Below, one piece after another: positions 1 through 8,120 of a stretch of DNA of 10,406 nucleotides. Source of the DNA: Porticoccaceae bacterium (lineage in GTDB: Bacteria; Pseudomonadota; Gammaproteobacteria; Pseudomonadales; Porticoccaceae); assembly GCA_017858295.1 (NCBI GenBank), contig JAFMBU010000051.1, positions 1 through 10,406 on the forward strand, written 5' to 3'. The stretch's first letter is position 1, and each line of letters opens with the position of its first letter. A program made the position numbers and the translations under genes. The notes under the pieces were generated by a model. The model ran no database searches and was not told the DNA's origin. It worked only from the letters and a program-made list of their open reading frames with translations.

Positions 1-75
<75 letters not shown>

Positions 76-86
<11 letters not shown>

Positions 87-1290
87 ACGCGCACCATTGG
101 TTAGCCTTGGCCGTCGTTCTCGTCCGCAGCAACAGGGCGGCGTGGCGCTGCTCGCCACGCTGATTTTGGTGTTGGCGCTGACGTTGATTCTCGGCAATAT
201 ATTTTATCGTCACCAGATTGATGTCTCACAGGCAACTGGGTCACTCCATGGTGATCAGGCGGTGCTGCTGGCAATCAGTGCTGAGAGTTGGGCCAGAGAT
301 CTGCTTGCTTCGGATAATGATGACCTTACAGTGGATCATTTTGGCGAGGATTGGGCTCAGGCGATTCCATTATTGCCTGTGGATGGCGGCACCATTGTCG
401 GCTGTCTGGTAGATCTTGAATCCCGGGTTAATATTAATAATTTTTCCACTTACACCGAGTCCAGCTTGAGTGCCGAGCGCAAAGCCAATGCCAATAACAT
501 GAGTTTGGTAAAACTGTGGGAGAGCTTGCTGCAGAATATGGATGTTATGGTCAATGAGAGCCGAGTCGCGGTGATTATTGACTGGCTCGATAAGGGTGAC
601 GAATTGATCGGCCCTGCCGGAGCCGAGCAGTCGGATTACAGTGGTTTTAATCCACCGCGTTTTCCCGCCAATACAGAAATAGCCGATACCGCTGAGCTAG
701 CCGCCATGACTGGCTACAGTCTGGCCGAAGTGCAGCGCTTAATGCCCTTTATTAGCGCATTGCCAGGCCCCACAACAATCAATATCAATAGCGCGCCTGA
801 GGCAGTATTAATGGCCCTGAGTGGTGATCTGGGTATTGATTTTGTCGATATGGTTCTGGATAACAGACCTTTTTTGACCCTGCAGGAATTTTATCAGGCT
901 ATAGATATTCGCCTGATGGTCGGTGAGCCGGCACTGGCTATACGCTGGCCGGCTAAGTTAATTGATGTTAAGTCAGATTTTTTCCAACTTAATCTCGAAG
1001 TCACATTAGGCCAGTCACGACTTGAGGTAAAAAGTATCATGCAGCGTGGTGCAAATAGGCGCCCAGTAGTGATTCGCAGGGAGATAACGGTTGTACCTGC
1101 AGGTGTCACAACTGTACCATCTAGGCCTAGTGATGCAGACGACGAGAATGCAGACGATTTTGGTGGTTTCGGGAGGGATAGATTCCGAGATCAAGGTGAA
1201 TATGACCGGGAGTATTATCTGCGTCCGATCTGTGAAATCGCCGATAGTTATACCACTGGCGATCTTGATGACTCTAGTGAACAGTTTTAA
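76..1290 (+). CDS. gspK: GspK, type II secretion minor pseudopilin
   Basis: GspK is the largest minor pseudopilin and caps the tip of the T2SS pseudopilus. With the start at ATG 76 the product is 404 residues. A basic leader (residues 1-21) ends in QQQGG and is followed by a hydrophobic helix beginning VALLATLILVLAL (23 on), the prepilin-peptidase type III signal, with cleavage expected at Gly22/Val23. Mature position 5 is Ala, not Glu, which is characteristic of GspK. Family hallmarks follow: a VDLESRVNINNF block (112-123), an IIDWLDKGDE block with GPAGAEQSDY (167-188), and TININSAPEAVL (234-245). Starts at TTG 58 and ATG 64 are also in frame. ATG 76 was chosen because GGAG at 60-63 lies 12 bases before it, whereas 64 has no spacing and 58 no Shine-Dalgarno sequence. 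Residues from about 341 form a polar, acidic tail beyond the usual end (Klebsiella PulK is about 327 residues). Confidence 0.93.
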
Positions 1291-1297
1291 AAAAATG

Positions 1298-1349
1298 GCA
1301 CTGCTAAGTAGCACTGCTAAAGAGCACTACTAAAGAGCACTACATAAAC
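1298..1349. repeat. Four tandem 13-bp repeats between gspK and gspL
   Basis: Four units in direct register: GCACTGCTAAGTA (1298-1310), GCACTGCTAAAGA (1311-1323), GCACTACTAAAGA (1324-1336) and GCACTACATAAAC (1337-1349). Neighbouring units differ by one to a few bases, with divergence growing towards the last. The array starts eight bases after the gspK stop and occupies about half of the 108-bp gap before gspL. Each unit contains a TAA or similar stop, so the array does not extend either gene. No inverted repeat or terminator-like hairpin is evident. It could be neutral slippage expansion or an intra-operon binding or processing element; nothing in the sequence decides between them. Confidence 0.85.
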
Positions 1350-1398
1350 AGCTCAAAAAATCAGCAATTCAAAAAGCAATAACCAGGAATTAGTAACA

Positions 1399-2505
1399 AT
1401 GACATTATCTGTTGATCATCTTCACCACCTAGACCGGCATCTGCTCGGCGGTGGTGACGCAAACAGAAGAATGGCGCTATGGGTGCCGTCCCAGCGCATT
1501 AGCCTACATGTCATTGAGGCCCCCACCGCACCACAGCGCAAATGGGCCGAGTTGATTCCCTGGATCCTCGAAGAGCGTATTTTACAGCCCGTAGATGACA
1601 TGCACTTTGTGCTCGGTGACAGTTTCACCCTAGAGGGCAAAAAGCAGCTTAGTGTCTCGGTTGTCAGTAAACAGGATATGCGGGAATGGCTGCGCATTGC
1701 CGATAATGCCGGCGTTACTGCCACGGCTATGGTGGCGGATTATCTGGCACTGCCCTTTGAGTCTGGGCGCATTAGCATGGTCTGGCGTGAGGGTCAGTTT
1801 TTAGTGCGCAGCGACACTGACAGTGGGTTTTCCGCTGCTCCAGATCTGGCCTGGCTATTGGTGCGTCGTCTGCTTGAGCGCGCTGATATAGCACCGCGAC
1901 TATCTATCTCTATAGCGGATGCAGATTTGATTCCCGAAGATCTGCGCGCCGCCGCTGACGTCAATGATGCTGAGATCGACTGGCAGTTTTCCGATATGCC
2001 CATGTCAGCCAACCTGTTGACCGGTGAGTTTAAACCCCAGACCACCGAGGTATCCTCATCCTCGTGGTTATCTACTGCAGCCCTGTTAGTGTTGGCTATA
2101 GTGCTTGGGTTTGGTTATCTGCAGCTTTCTAATGTCCGCTTCGAAGAGCGAATTGCCGAGCTTGAGACTCAGGCCAGTGCCGGTTTCAGTAATTTATTTT
2201 TAGGCAAGCGCGCCAAGCCAGAAGATATCCGCAGCAGCGGCGAGCTGTTAATGGCGGATATGTTTAAACAGCGCGAGAGCTTGCAGGCTCCTATTATAAA
2301 AGCCCTCGCCGCGCTAGATCCCATAATGAACAGCTGCGGCTGTGAATTGGACAGCCTGGTCGCCAGTGATTCCAGTGTTAGTCTGGCGCTAAAAAATGTT
2401 GGTCGGGGGAAGGTCAAAGCTACCACCATAGCGGGCTTTAAAGTTGATCGAAAAGTCGCTTATGGGGTCACAACGCTGACCTTACGCAAGGAGAGCCAGC
2501 GATGA
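1399..2505 (+). CDS. gspL: GspL, inner-membrane platform protein of the T2SS
   Basis: GspL is a bitopic inner-membrane protein whose cytoplasmic actin-like domain binds the ATPase GspE and whose periplasmic part pairs with GspM. The 368-residue product has an N-terminal cytoplasmic domain (about 25-210) with the family-typical RKWAELIPWILEE segment (48-60) and the NLLTGEF motif (205-211) that precedes the membrane segment. A single transmembrane helix spans about 223-243. A coiled-coil-like stretch (245-260) and a periplasmic ferredoxin-like domain follow. The periplasmic part contains a Cys-Gly-Cys (313-315), a possible disulfide. ATG 1399 is preceded by AGGA at 1385-1388, ten bases away. 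An in-frame ATG at 1471 is a less likely alternative. The 3' end overlaps gspM by ATGA. Confidence 0.93.
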   Translation: MTLSVDHLHHLDRHLLGGGDANRRMALWVPSQRISLHVIEAPTAPQRKWAELIPWILEERILQPVDDMHFVLGDSFTLEGKKQLSVSVVSKQDMREWLRIADNAGVTATAMVADYLALPFESGRISMVWREGQFLVRSDTDSGFSAAPDLAWLLVRRLLERADIAPRLSISIADADLIPEDLRAAADVNDAEIDWQFSDMPMSANLLTGEFKPQTTEVSSSSWLSTAALLVLAIVLGFGYLQLSNVRFEERIAELETQASAGFSNLFLGKRAKPEDIRSSGELLMADMFKQRESLQAPIIKALAALDPIMNSCGCELDSLVASDSSVSLALKNVGRGKVKATTIAGFKVDRKVAYGVTTLTLRKESQR

Positions 2506-3002
2506 AAGAGTTGAACCTTGTGAGTGGGATTAGCAGCTGGTTGGCACAGCGAGAGCCTCGTGAACGCGCGATCCTCAGCGCTGGCGCAGTGTTCGTCTTT
2601 TGCGCGCTGGTCTATCTGGCCTTACTACCCAGCTTTGAACGATCCACTGAGTTGCAAGAGCGCCACCGGATTCTGCAAGCTGATCTGCAGTGGTTGAGCG
2701 AGCAGAGTGCCAGCGTCAGTCGACTGAGCAATAGCTGTGTCGATAAAACGATTAAACCGGGTGCCGCTAGAGAAGTGATAAACCGATTGGTTCGACGCAA
2801 CCAAATTAAGTTGGTTAAGATTGCTGAGCAGACTCAGGGGAAGTACGCACTTAATTTGGAAAGTATTAATGCCAATCGCCTATTACAGTTGGCTCATCAA
2901 TTAGCCTGTCAGGGACTGAAAACAACGCTCCTCGACGTCAGCCGTTCCGATGCTGCAGCGGCTAATTATGTGGCGCGCATGGAGGTTCATCATGTCAATT
3001 AA
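2502..3002 (+). CDS. gspM: GspM, inner-membrane platform protein of the T2SS
   Basis: GspM is the bitopic partner of GspL in the inner-membrane platform. The 166-residue product has the usual size and layout: a short cytoplasmic N-terminus with the WLAQREPRERAIL segment (13-25) seen in GspM proteins, one transmembrane helix (about 23-43), a helical stretch likely to form a coiled coil (44-75), and a small periplasmic domain of about 85-166. Two cysteines (79 and about 137) lie in the periplasmic part. The ATG overlaps the gspL stop as ATGA, implying translational coupling and supporting GspL-GspM stoichiometric production. GspM is poorly conserved in sequence, so the call leans on position, size and topology as well as the N-terminal motif. 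Confidence 0.9.
   Translation: MKELNLVSGISSWLAQREPRERAILSAGAVFVFCALVYLALLPSFERSTELQERHRILQADLQWLSEQSASVSRLSNSCVDKTIKPGAAREVINRLVRRNQIKLVKIAEQTQGKYALNLESINANRLLQLAHQLACQGLKTTLLDVSRSDAAAANYVARMEVHHVN
2981..2985 (+). promoter_or_regulatory. Ribosome binding site for gspC (GGAGG)
   Basis: A strong GGAGG lies six bases before ATG 2992, inside the end of gspM. It settles the gspC start at 2992 rather than the in-frame upstream ATG at 2950, which would add 14 residues (MLQRLIMWRAWRFI) unlike a GspC N-terminus and overlap gspM by 53 bp. Confidence 0.8.
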
Positions 3003-3837
3003 TAGCGCTAACATACAAGCCTATCTGCAACGCTCTATATCAGGTTCGCCGGTGCAAAAATTACTTTTACTGAGCAATATTTTGCTCGCAGCGTTGGTCC
3101 TTACGCTGCTTATTGCCGTTGCTATGTTGTTCGCTGAAGACGAGCCAGCTGCCAAGGCTGTTTCGCGAACATCTACTCCAGCGGTCGCCAGTTTGCGCTG
3201 GAACTGGTTTAGTGGTGTTGCGGTCACCGCACCTATTGTAGAAGTGGATTCTAGCAATCTCGCCGATGCGGATATTAAAGCCAAACTTCTCGGCGTTATG
3301 CTCAGTGAGAGCACCTCCTCAGCGACTATCGCCTTTAATGGGCGCCCAGAACAGGTTTACCATATTGGTGATAAGCTCGGCTCGTCGGTAGTGATTAAGC
3401 AGATACAGCCATTTCGGATTATTATTGAGCAAAACGGCGCCAAGCGACAGATCCTGTTGAAGAAACCAGACAGCATCATGGAAGCTGAGGAAGCCCCCGA
3501 GGGCTACAGTAATAATGAGCCTGAAGATGAAGGTTTTGCCATGGCCAATATGTTTGGTGCGCTGCCGGTCAAGGTCGACAATTATGGCAGCGGCTTTAAA
3601 CTCAATAAGCTCTCCAATGAAATGAAAATGTTGGCGGATATTGAAGACGGTGACGTGGTGGTGGATATTGGTGGCACCGGGGTTCAGGCATTGATGTCGG
3701 ATCCTGCGGGCTGGATTAAGTACAGCAGCCAGACCAGTTTGCCGGTGACCGTGATACGCAATGGCGAAGAAGTAGTGCTCTATGTAAATGCTGCGAGCTT
3801 GTCGGCTAAAATGTTACCGAAGCTCGGATTAAACTAG
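2992..3837 (+). CDS. gspC: GspC, T2SS protein linking inner-membrane platform to secretin
   Basis: GspC is an inner-membrane protein whose periplasmic homology region (HR) contacts the N0 domain of the secretin GspD, linking the platform to the outer-membrane channel and contributing to substrate selection. The 281-residue product has a short cytoplasmic N-terminus (1-21), a transmembrane helix (about 22-47), a linker with the LRWNWFSG segment (68-75), and an HR domain (about 95-158) containing LLGVMLSE and VYHIGDKLG. An acidic linker (162-182) leads to a C-terminal PDZ-type domain (about 190-270) recognisable by EDGDVVVDIGGTGVQAL (218-234) and a closing VTVIRNGEEVVLYV strand pair. It overlaps the gspM 3' end by 11 bp. 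Finding gspC after gspM rather than at the head of the cluster is the notable feature of the context. Confidence 0.93.
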   Translation: MSINSANIQAYLQRSISGSPVQKLLLLSNILLAALVLTLLIAVAMLFAEDEPAAKAVSRTSTPAVASLRWNWFSGVAVTAPIVEVDSSNLADADIKAKLLGVMLSESTSSATIAFNGRPEQVYHIGDKLGSSVVIKQIQPFRIIIEQNGAKRQILLKKPDSIMEAEEAPEGYSNNEPEDEGFAMANMFGALPVKVDNYGSGFKLNKLSNEMKMLADIEDGDVVVDIGGTGVQALMSDPAGWIKYSSQTSLPVTVIRNGEEVVLYVNAASLSAKMLPKLGLN

Positions 3838-3874
3838 CGATTAAATCATTAAATATAAACAGTAAATAAATAAA

Positions 3875-5776
3875 ATGAGAAAAATAATGATCGGCCAGAA
3901 GAAGACTTTTGCCAAACGAACCATCCGCCTACTGGGGGCCCTAAGCATTGTGCTGAGCATGATTGCAGAGGTTAGCGCGGGAGAAGTAGTGCGAATTAAT
4001 TTCCGCGATGCGGATATTCGCAGCGTTATTGAAAGCGTTGCAGAAATTACTGGCAAATCCTTTGTTCTCGACCCCCGTGTCAAAGGCAAGGTCACTATTA
4101 TTGCTCCCGAGGCGATCGATTCCGATCTGCTCTATCAGGCGGTACTCTCAGCTATTCAGGTACAGGGTTTCCAGGCCATAGAAGATGGCGTGGTGACGCG
4201 CATAGTGCCGTTTAATCAGGCGTTTAACTTTGCCGGTGGCGCAGGGGACAATCAGCTGATTACCAAAGTGATTCAAATCGAGCATGTTCAGGTCGCGACA
4301 CTGGTTCCTGTGCTCAAGCCGGTTATGAGTTCGGGCGCGCGACTCAATGCCTTTGCCCAGAGTAACTCTATGGTTGTCACTGATGTGCAATCCAATATTT
4401 TGCGCCTTGAAGCGCTGATCGCGGACCTCGACGATCCAGCTTTAAATGCCGTTGAAGTGATTAGCCTTAAATATATTTCAGCTGGTGAAGCTGTGTATAT
4501 AGCCGGTCAGTTAAAGCAGCTTAAACAACAGGAGCTGTCGCTAGTTGAAGACGGCATGAACAATCGCGTGATTGTCAGCGGTCCAGCGTCTGCTCGCCGG
4601 GCATTTAAAGCGATGTTGCAAGCTCTTGACCAGCCTTCGACAAAAAAGGGCAGCGTCGAGGTTATCTATTTAGATTATTCTCGCGCGGCAGAGATGAAGC
4701 CGATCGTTGAAGGCATGTTGCAGTCAGATGTGTTTCTTCAGCTTGCTGGGGAAGCTGTGGCGGACAAGAAATCTAAAAAGGCCTTCCAGATTCAGATTGA
4801 TGAACTTAACAATGCGTTGGTTGTAGCCGCTCCAACAGCGGTTATTCGCGAGATTAAAAATGTTGTTGCTCAGCTCGACCGCTCACGACCCCAGGTATTG
4901 ATTGAAGCGGTGATTGCCGAGCTGTCAGAAGATCAGGCCAAAGAGTTGAGCTCTCAGCTGGCTTACAGCAGCAAAAATCGCGGTGGTTATCTGACTAATT
5001 TTGACGGGCTTTTAGCTACATTGACCGGGATTGGGGTTTCGGGTGTAGATCCCACTCTTGATCAGTTGAACTCTATCCCGAACAAGGTCTTGGCCGTAGC
5101 CGGTGATTTTGACTCTGAAACGGGCAAAGGTATTGGCTTGCTTATTCAGGCATTGAAAACCGATGGCAGCACCAAGATTCTCTCCACGCCCTCAGTGGTG
5201 ACTCTCGACAATGAAGAGGCGACCCTATCCGTGGGTGAAGAGGTGCCCTTTCAAACTGGCAGCTTTACCAGCAGCAACAATGGCAGTAATAATCCCTTTA
5301 CCACGATCAACCGTGAAGAGGTGGGCGTTAAGTTAAAAGTGAAGCCGCAAATTAGCAAGGGCGATTCAGTGCGCTTGGAGATCGAGCAGGAATCCTCAAA
5401 AGTTAAAAGTGGTGTGCCGGGCCTGCAGACCACTTCGAAAAGTACTATGCAGACCAATGTCTTGATTCAGGATGGCGAGATGTTAATCCTCGGCGGTTTA
5501 ATTGAAGACCAAACCGGTGGCAGTGCCACCAAAGTGCCACTGCTGGGGGATATTCCACTGCTTGGACGACTGTTCCGCTCAACCTCGAAAAAGGACTCTC
5601 AATCGGTCTTAATGATGTTTATAAGACCAACGATTATTCGCACTGCGGAAGATGCTCGCAAGTTATCTGACAGCAAATATCGCCATCTGATCAGACGTGA
5701 CTTGGAGAGCGAGCAGAATGGTTTGATTCAGCCAATGCTCGAAGAATTTATCGATCAGGGGCAGGAACAAAAGTAA
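3875..5776 (+). CDS. gspD: GspD, outer-membrane secretin of the T2SS
   Basis: GspD forms the multimeric outer-membrane channel through which folded proteins leave the periplasm. The 633-residue product starts with a Sec signal peptide (basic KKTFAKR, hydrophobic core, cleavage likely after VSA at residue 35). N0 spans about 37-112, starting VRINFRDADIRSVI; N1, N2 and N3 lie at about 129-190, 194-256 and 260-336. The secretin domain (about 340-592) shows EAVIAELSE, STPSVVTLDNEEA, VGEEVPFQTGSF, EEVGVKLKVKPQI, LILGGLIEDQ and VPLLGDIPLLGRLFRS. The tail after 592 is short (about 40 residues) with no obvious long pilotin-binding S-domain. ATG 3875 has no clear Shine-Dalgarno sequence. ATG 3887 (four residues shorter) has a weak GAGA six bases upstream and may be the real start; the signal peptide works either way. 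Confidence 0.96.
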   Translation: MRKIMIGQKKTFAKRTIRLLGALSIVLSMIAEVSAGEVVRINFRDADIRSVIESVAEITGKSFVLDPRVKGKVTIIAPEAIDSDLLYQAVLSAIQVQGFQAIEDGVVTRIVPFNQAFNFAGGAGDNQLITKVIQIEHVQVATLVPVLKPVMSSGARLNAFAQSNSMVVTDVQSNILRLEALIADLDDPALNAVEVISLKYISAGEAVYIAGQLKQLKQQELSLVEDGMNNRVIVSGPASARRAFKAMLQALDQPSTKKGSVEVIYLDYSRAAEMKPIVEGMLQSDVFLQLAGEAVADKKSKKAFQIQIDELNNALVVAAPTAVIREIKNVVAQLDRSRPQVLIEAVIAELSEDQAKELSSQLAYSSKNRGGYLTNFDGLLATLTGIGVSGVDPTLDQLNSIPNKVLAVAGDFDSETGKGIGLLIQALKTDGSTKILSTPSVVTLDNEEATLSVGEEVPFQTGSFTSSNNGSNNPFTTINREEVGVKLKVKPQISKGDSVRLEIEQESSKVKSGVPGLQTTSKSTMQTNVLIQDGEMLILGGLIEDQTGGSATKVPLLGDIPLLGRLFRSTSKKDSQSVLMMFIRPTIIRTAEDARKLSDSKYRHLIRRDLESEQNGLIQPMLEEFIDQGQEQK

Positions 5777-5799
5777 TATTAAGACAAAGCCGAGGCGCT

Positions 5800-7533
5800 A
5801 TGAGCATCTACCTGCAACATTTTGCCCTTGCCCGAGAGCCCTTCTCGATAGTCCCTGATCCTGGGTTTCTCTATCCCAGTATCTATCACCGCCAAGCGGT
5901 CGCCCATTTAAAATATGGTCTCGACCGCGAAGGTGGTTTTATCTTGCTCACCGGCGAAGTGGGTACAGGTAAGACTACCCTGACTCGCACCATGATCAAA
6001 CGCATTCCCCCCCACGTGCGGGTTGCCTATATTCTCAACAGTAAACTCAATGTTGCCGATGTGCTGGCCAGTATCTGTGATGAGCTGGATATAGATCTAC
6101 CGGATGCCTCTGAACTATCGCTAACCAAGCAGTCTTTTACTAAGCAGTGCATAGATGCGTTGAATCGTGATTTGCTCACCGCTCATGCGGACGGCAAAAA
6201 GACATTAATTGTTCTCGAAGAAGCCCAGAACCTGACGCCAGAAGTACTGGAAACTCTGCGTCTGCTGAGTAATCTTGAAACCAGCACCCATAAACTTTTA
6301 CACATATTATTGGTTGGTCAGCCGGAACTTTTGGATATTCTTGCGCAACAGGAATTACGTCAGTTAAACCAGCGAGTGGTCTCCCGGTTTCATCTATCCC
6401 CCTTGGATAAAGATGATCTGTCCAACTATATCAATCACCGACTGCACCGTGCGGGGGCTAAAAGGCCGATCTTTGACAGCGACTGTGCGGCGGTTTTATT
6501 TCGTCTGACTGGCGGGGTACCGCGGCTGATTAATTTGGTTTGCCACCAATCTTTGTTGGCCGCCTATTCCACTGGTGCTCAGACGGTTTCGGGGAAATTG
6601 GTCAAGCAGGCCGCCAGTGAAATTCTCAGTGAGGAGAAAAAACCCTCAGTGAAAAAAATCTGGTTATGGGGCATTTTTATCGCGCTGGTTTTCAGTGCTG
6701 GGCTGATAATGAAGTTTGCCCCAGCAGAGATAATGGGCCGGATTTTTCCGGTTATGGCGCCATTGAACGCACAGGAAAAACCCCTTCCGACAGTTATTGA
6801 CCCGCCGATTTCTCCAGTTGATCAGCCGTTAGAGGAAGAACCAGAGCAATTGCTCTCAGAGGCGATTATCGCAATTCCAGTGGAATCTGAAATGCGCTTA
6901 CCACCGGAAGAACTAACCCAGCAGGTTAGTGCTAACCCCTTTGTTGGCCTGTTAGCTCTCTGGGGTGCAGAGGTTGCGGGTGTTTACAGCGAAGAAGAGC
7001 TCACAGCAGTTGCCAGTCTGAATAATCTGCGCAGTGAAAAAGTTAGCCTGGCGGATATGGCCGCTCTCGAAAACATCAACCGCCCCGGGATTGTTTGGTT
7101 GTTAGAGGAAACCGGCTATTTAAAATCCTATGTTCTAGAGCAGCTTGATGTCAGTGAGATCAGGTTACAGGATCGCCAGAGTACTGTGGCTGTCCCGCTG
7201 GAAGATTTCCAGCGGCGCTGGAATGGCAGCTTCCTTTATTTGTGGCGTCCACCACAGAGCTACCTCTCCCCATTAAGTGCGACTAATTACAGCGTTGAAA
7301 ATACGAGTAACCCGGAGCTAGTGGATTGGCTTCAAGCGCAACTTGCCTCGCTGGATAACAGCAACGAGATCATTATCAGCGGCGGTCGTTACACCCCGGC
7401 AATCGCCCAGCAAGTACTGCGCTTTCAGCAACAGCAAGGTCTTGTGGCCGACGGTATTTTGGGGCGCGAGACATTGATGCGTTTGGCACAGTTAAGCGGT
7501 GAGACTATTCCGCTGCTGAAGGAGGCTAATTAA
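5800..7533 (+). CDS. gspA: GspA/ExeA, AAA+ ATPase for secretin assembly
   Basis: GspA (ExeA in Aeromonas) forms a complex with GspB that binds peptidoglycan and promotes GspD secretin assembly in the outer membrane. The 577-residue product has the full architecture. An N-terminal AAA+ ATPase carries Walker A GEVGTGKT (52-59), a Walker B-type LIVLEEAQNL (136-145), LVGQPEL (171-177) and GGVPRLIN (238-245). A transmembrane helix (about 287-304) is followed by a Pro/Glu-rich periplasmic linker (325-375), a C39-peptidase-like domain (about 377-485) ending FQRRWNGSFLYLWRPP, and a C-terminal peptidoglycan-binding repeat (about 525-565; VLRFQQQQGLVADGILGRET). The C39-like region has no cysteine, so it cannot act as a cysteine peptidase. 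The start at 5800 has GAGG at 5792-5795. It lies 23 bp after gspD. Confidence 0.95.
   Translation: MSIYLQHFALAREPFSIVPDPGFLYPSIYHRQAVAHLKYGLDREGGFILLTGEVGTGKTTLTRTMIKRIPPHVRVAYILNSKLNVADVLASICDELDIDLPDASELSLTKQSFTKQCIDALNRDLLTAHADGKKTLIVLEEAQNLTPEVLETLRLLSNLETSTHKLLHILLVGQPELLDILAQQELRQLNQRVVSRFHLSPLDKDDLSNYINHRLHRAGAKRPIFDSDCAAVLFRLTGGVPRLINLVCHQSLLAAYSTGAQTVSGKLVKQAASEILSEEKKPSVKKIWLWGIFIALVFSAGLIMKFAPAEIMGRIFPVMAPLNAQEKPLPTVIDPPISPVDQPLEEEPEQLLSEAIIAIPVESEMRLPPEELTQQVSANPFVGLLALWGAEVAGVYSEEELTAVASLNNLRSEKVSLADMAALENINRPGIVWLLEETGYLKSYVLEQLDVSEIRLQDRQSTVAVPLEDFQRRWNGSFLYLWRPPQSYLSPLSATNYSVENTSNPELVDWLQAQLASLDNSNEIIISGGRYTPAIAQQVLRFQQQQGLVADGILGRETLMRLAQLSGETIPLLKEAN
7521..7525 (+). promoter_or_regulatory. 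Ribosome binding site for gspB (GGAGG)
   Basis: GGAGG sits seven bases before ATG 7533, inside the last codons of gspA. The gspA stop and gspB start share a base (TAATG), so gspB is probably translated by re-initiating ribosomes as well as through this site. Confidence 0.8.
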
Positions 7534-8084
7534 TGTCCTATATTCTCAAGGCCTTAAAAAAAGCCGAGCACGATAGGTTGCGGGAAGAGCCGGAAAATCT
7601 CGATGACTTTGTTAACTCTGGCTGGGACCCCTATGAAAAAAAGGCGCAACACTCGACGAGATATTGGTTGCCGATTGTCATCCTGGTGGTTGCAGGGGGA
7701 TTGTTTTATGGGTTCTCAAACCTCAGACCCCAGATTGAGATAAGACCTATAGCAACTGGTTCGGACATTGGAGAAGCTGTTGTCGCCAGCCCAACTTTAG
7801 AGACTGTGATCGAGACCCCTGCAGTCATAGAAAAGCCGGCGGCATCCCCAAGTGATAACTCATCGGTCACTGCTGCGCCAGAGGTGACTAGTTCATTACC
7901 TGAGGTGAATATTACCGGCCATATATTTATTCGCAGTGGTTCGCGATTAAACCGAATCTTCGTCGGTGAAAGCACTTACCATGTGGGTGATACGCTAGAT
8001 TCAAATTGGGTGATTGAATCGATTAATAGCGACAGCCTAGAGATTCGGTCAGGCACTCAGACCACTGAACTGCCGCTGCGATAA
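7533..8084 (+). CDS. gspB: GspB, partner of GspA in secretin assembly
   Basis: GspB works with the ATPase GspA to insert or stabilise the GspD secretin. The 183-residue product opens with MSYILKALKKAEHDR, the characteristic GspB N-terminus, on the cytoplasmic side. A single transmembrane helix (about 44-61) is followed by a Pro/Ala/Ser/Thr-rich periplasmic linker (about 70-120). The C-terminal T2SSB domain (about 122-175) carries LPEVNITGHIFI, GSRLNRIFVGE and YHVGDTLDSNWVIESI, a pattern also related to the HR fold of GspC. It is the last gene of the + strand cluster, and the overlap with gspA fits production of the two partners together. Confidence 0.94.
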   Translation: MSYILKALKKAEHDRLREEPENLDDFVNSGWDPYEKKAQHSTRYWLPIVILVVAGGLFYGFSNLRPQIEIRPIATGSDIGEAVVASPTLETVIETPAVIEKPAASPSDNSSVTAAPEVTSSLPEVNITGHIFIRSGSRLNRIFVGESTYHVGDTLDSNWVIESINSDSLEIRSGTQTTELPLR

Positions 8085-8089
8085 TCACC

Positions 8090-8112
8090 TTAGTCTTTAG
8101 TTCCTAAACTAA
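8090..8112. terminator. Weak hairpin between convergent gspB and aceK (possible terminator)
   Basis: In the 36-bp gap between the gspB and aceK stops, TTAG (8090-8093) plus TTTAG (8096-8100) can pair with CTAAA (8104-8108) plus CTAA (8109-8112) around a TTC loop, leaving a two-base bulge. The stem is AT-rich and has no clear T-run on either strand, so it is a poor intrinsic terminator. It is reported because of its position between convergent genes. Confidence 0.3.
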
Positions 8113-8120
8113 TTAGAGGG

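Noticed and set aside
1091..1333. 80-residue + strand frame overlapping the gspK 3' end and the 13-bp repeats
   Set aside because: It lies mostly out of frame inside gspK, ends within the repeats and has no recognisable domain or ribosome binding site.
2950..2991. Upstream in-frame ATG for gspC adding 14 residues
   Set aside because: It has no suitable ribosome binding site and overlaps gspM by 53 bp, whereas ATG 2992 has GGAGG six bases upstream and gives a typical GspC N-terminus.
3838..3874. Possible promoter in the AT-rich gspC-gspD gap
   Set aside because: No convincing paired -35 and -10 hexamers with proper spacing could be identified; AT-richness alone is not enough.
3841..4095. Minus-strand 84-residue frame over the gspC-gspD gap and the gspD signal peptide
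   Set aside because: It is antisense to the well-supported start of gspD and encodes no recognisable domain.
6877..7257. Active C39 cysteine peptidase domain in GspA
   Set aside because: The C39-like region contains no cysteine, so it is a non-catalytic version as expected for GspA/ExeA.
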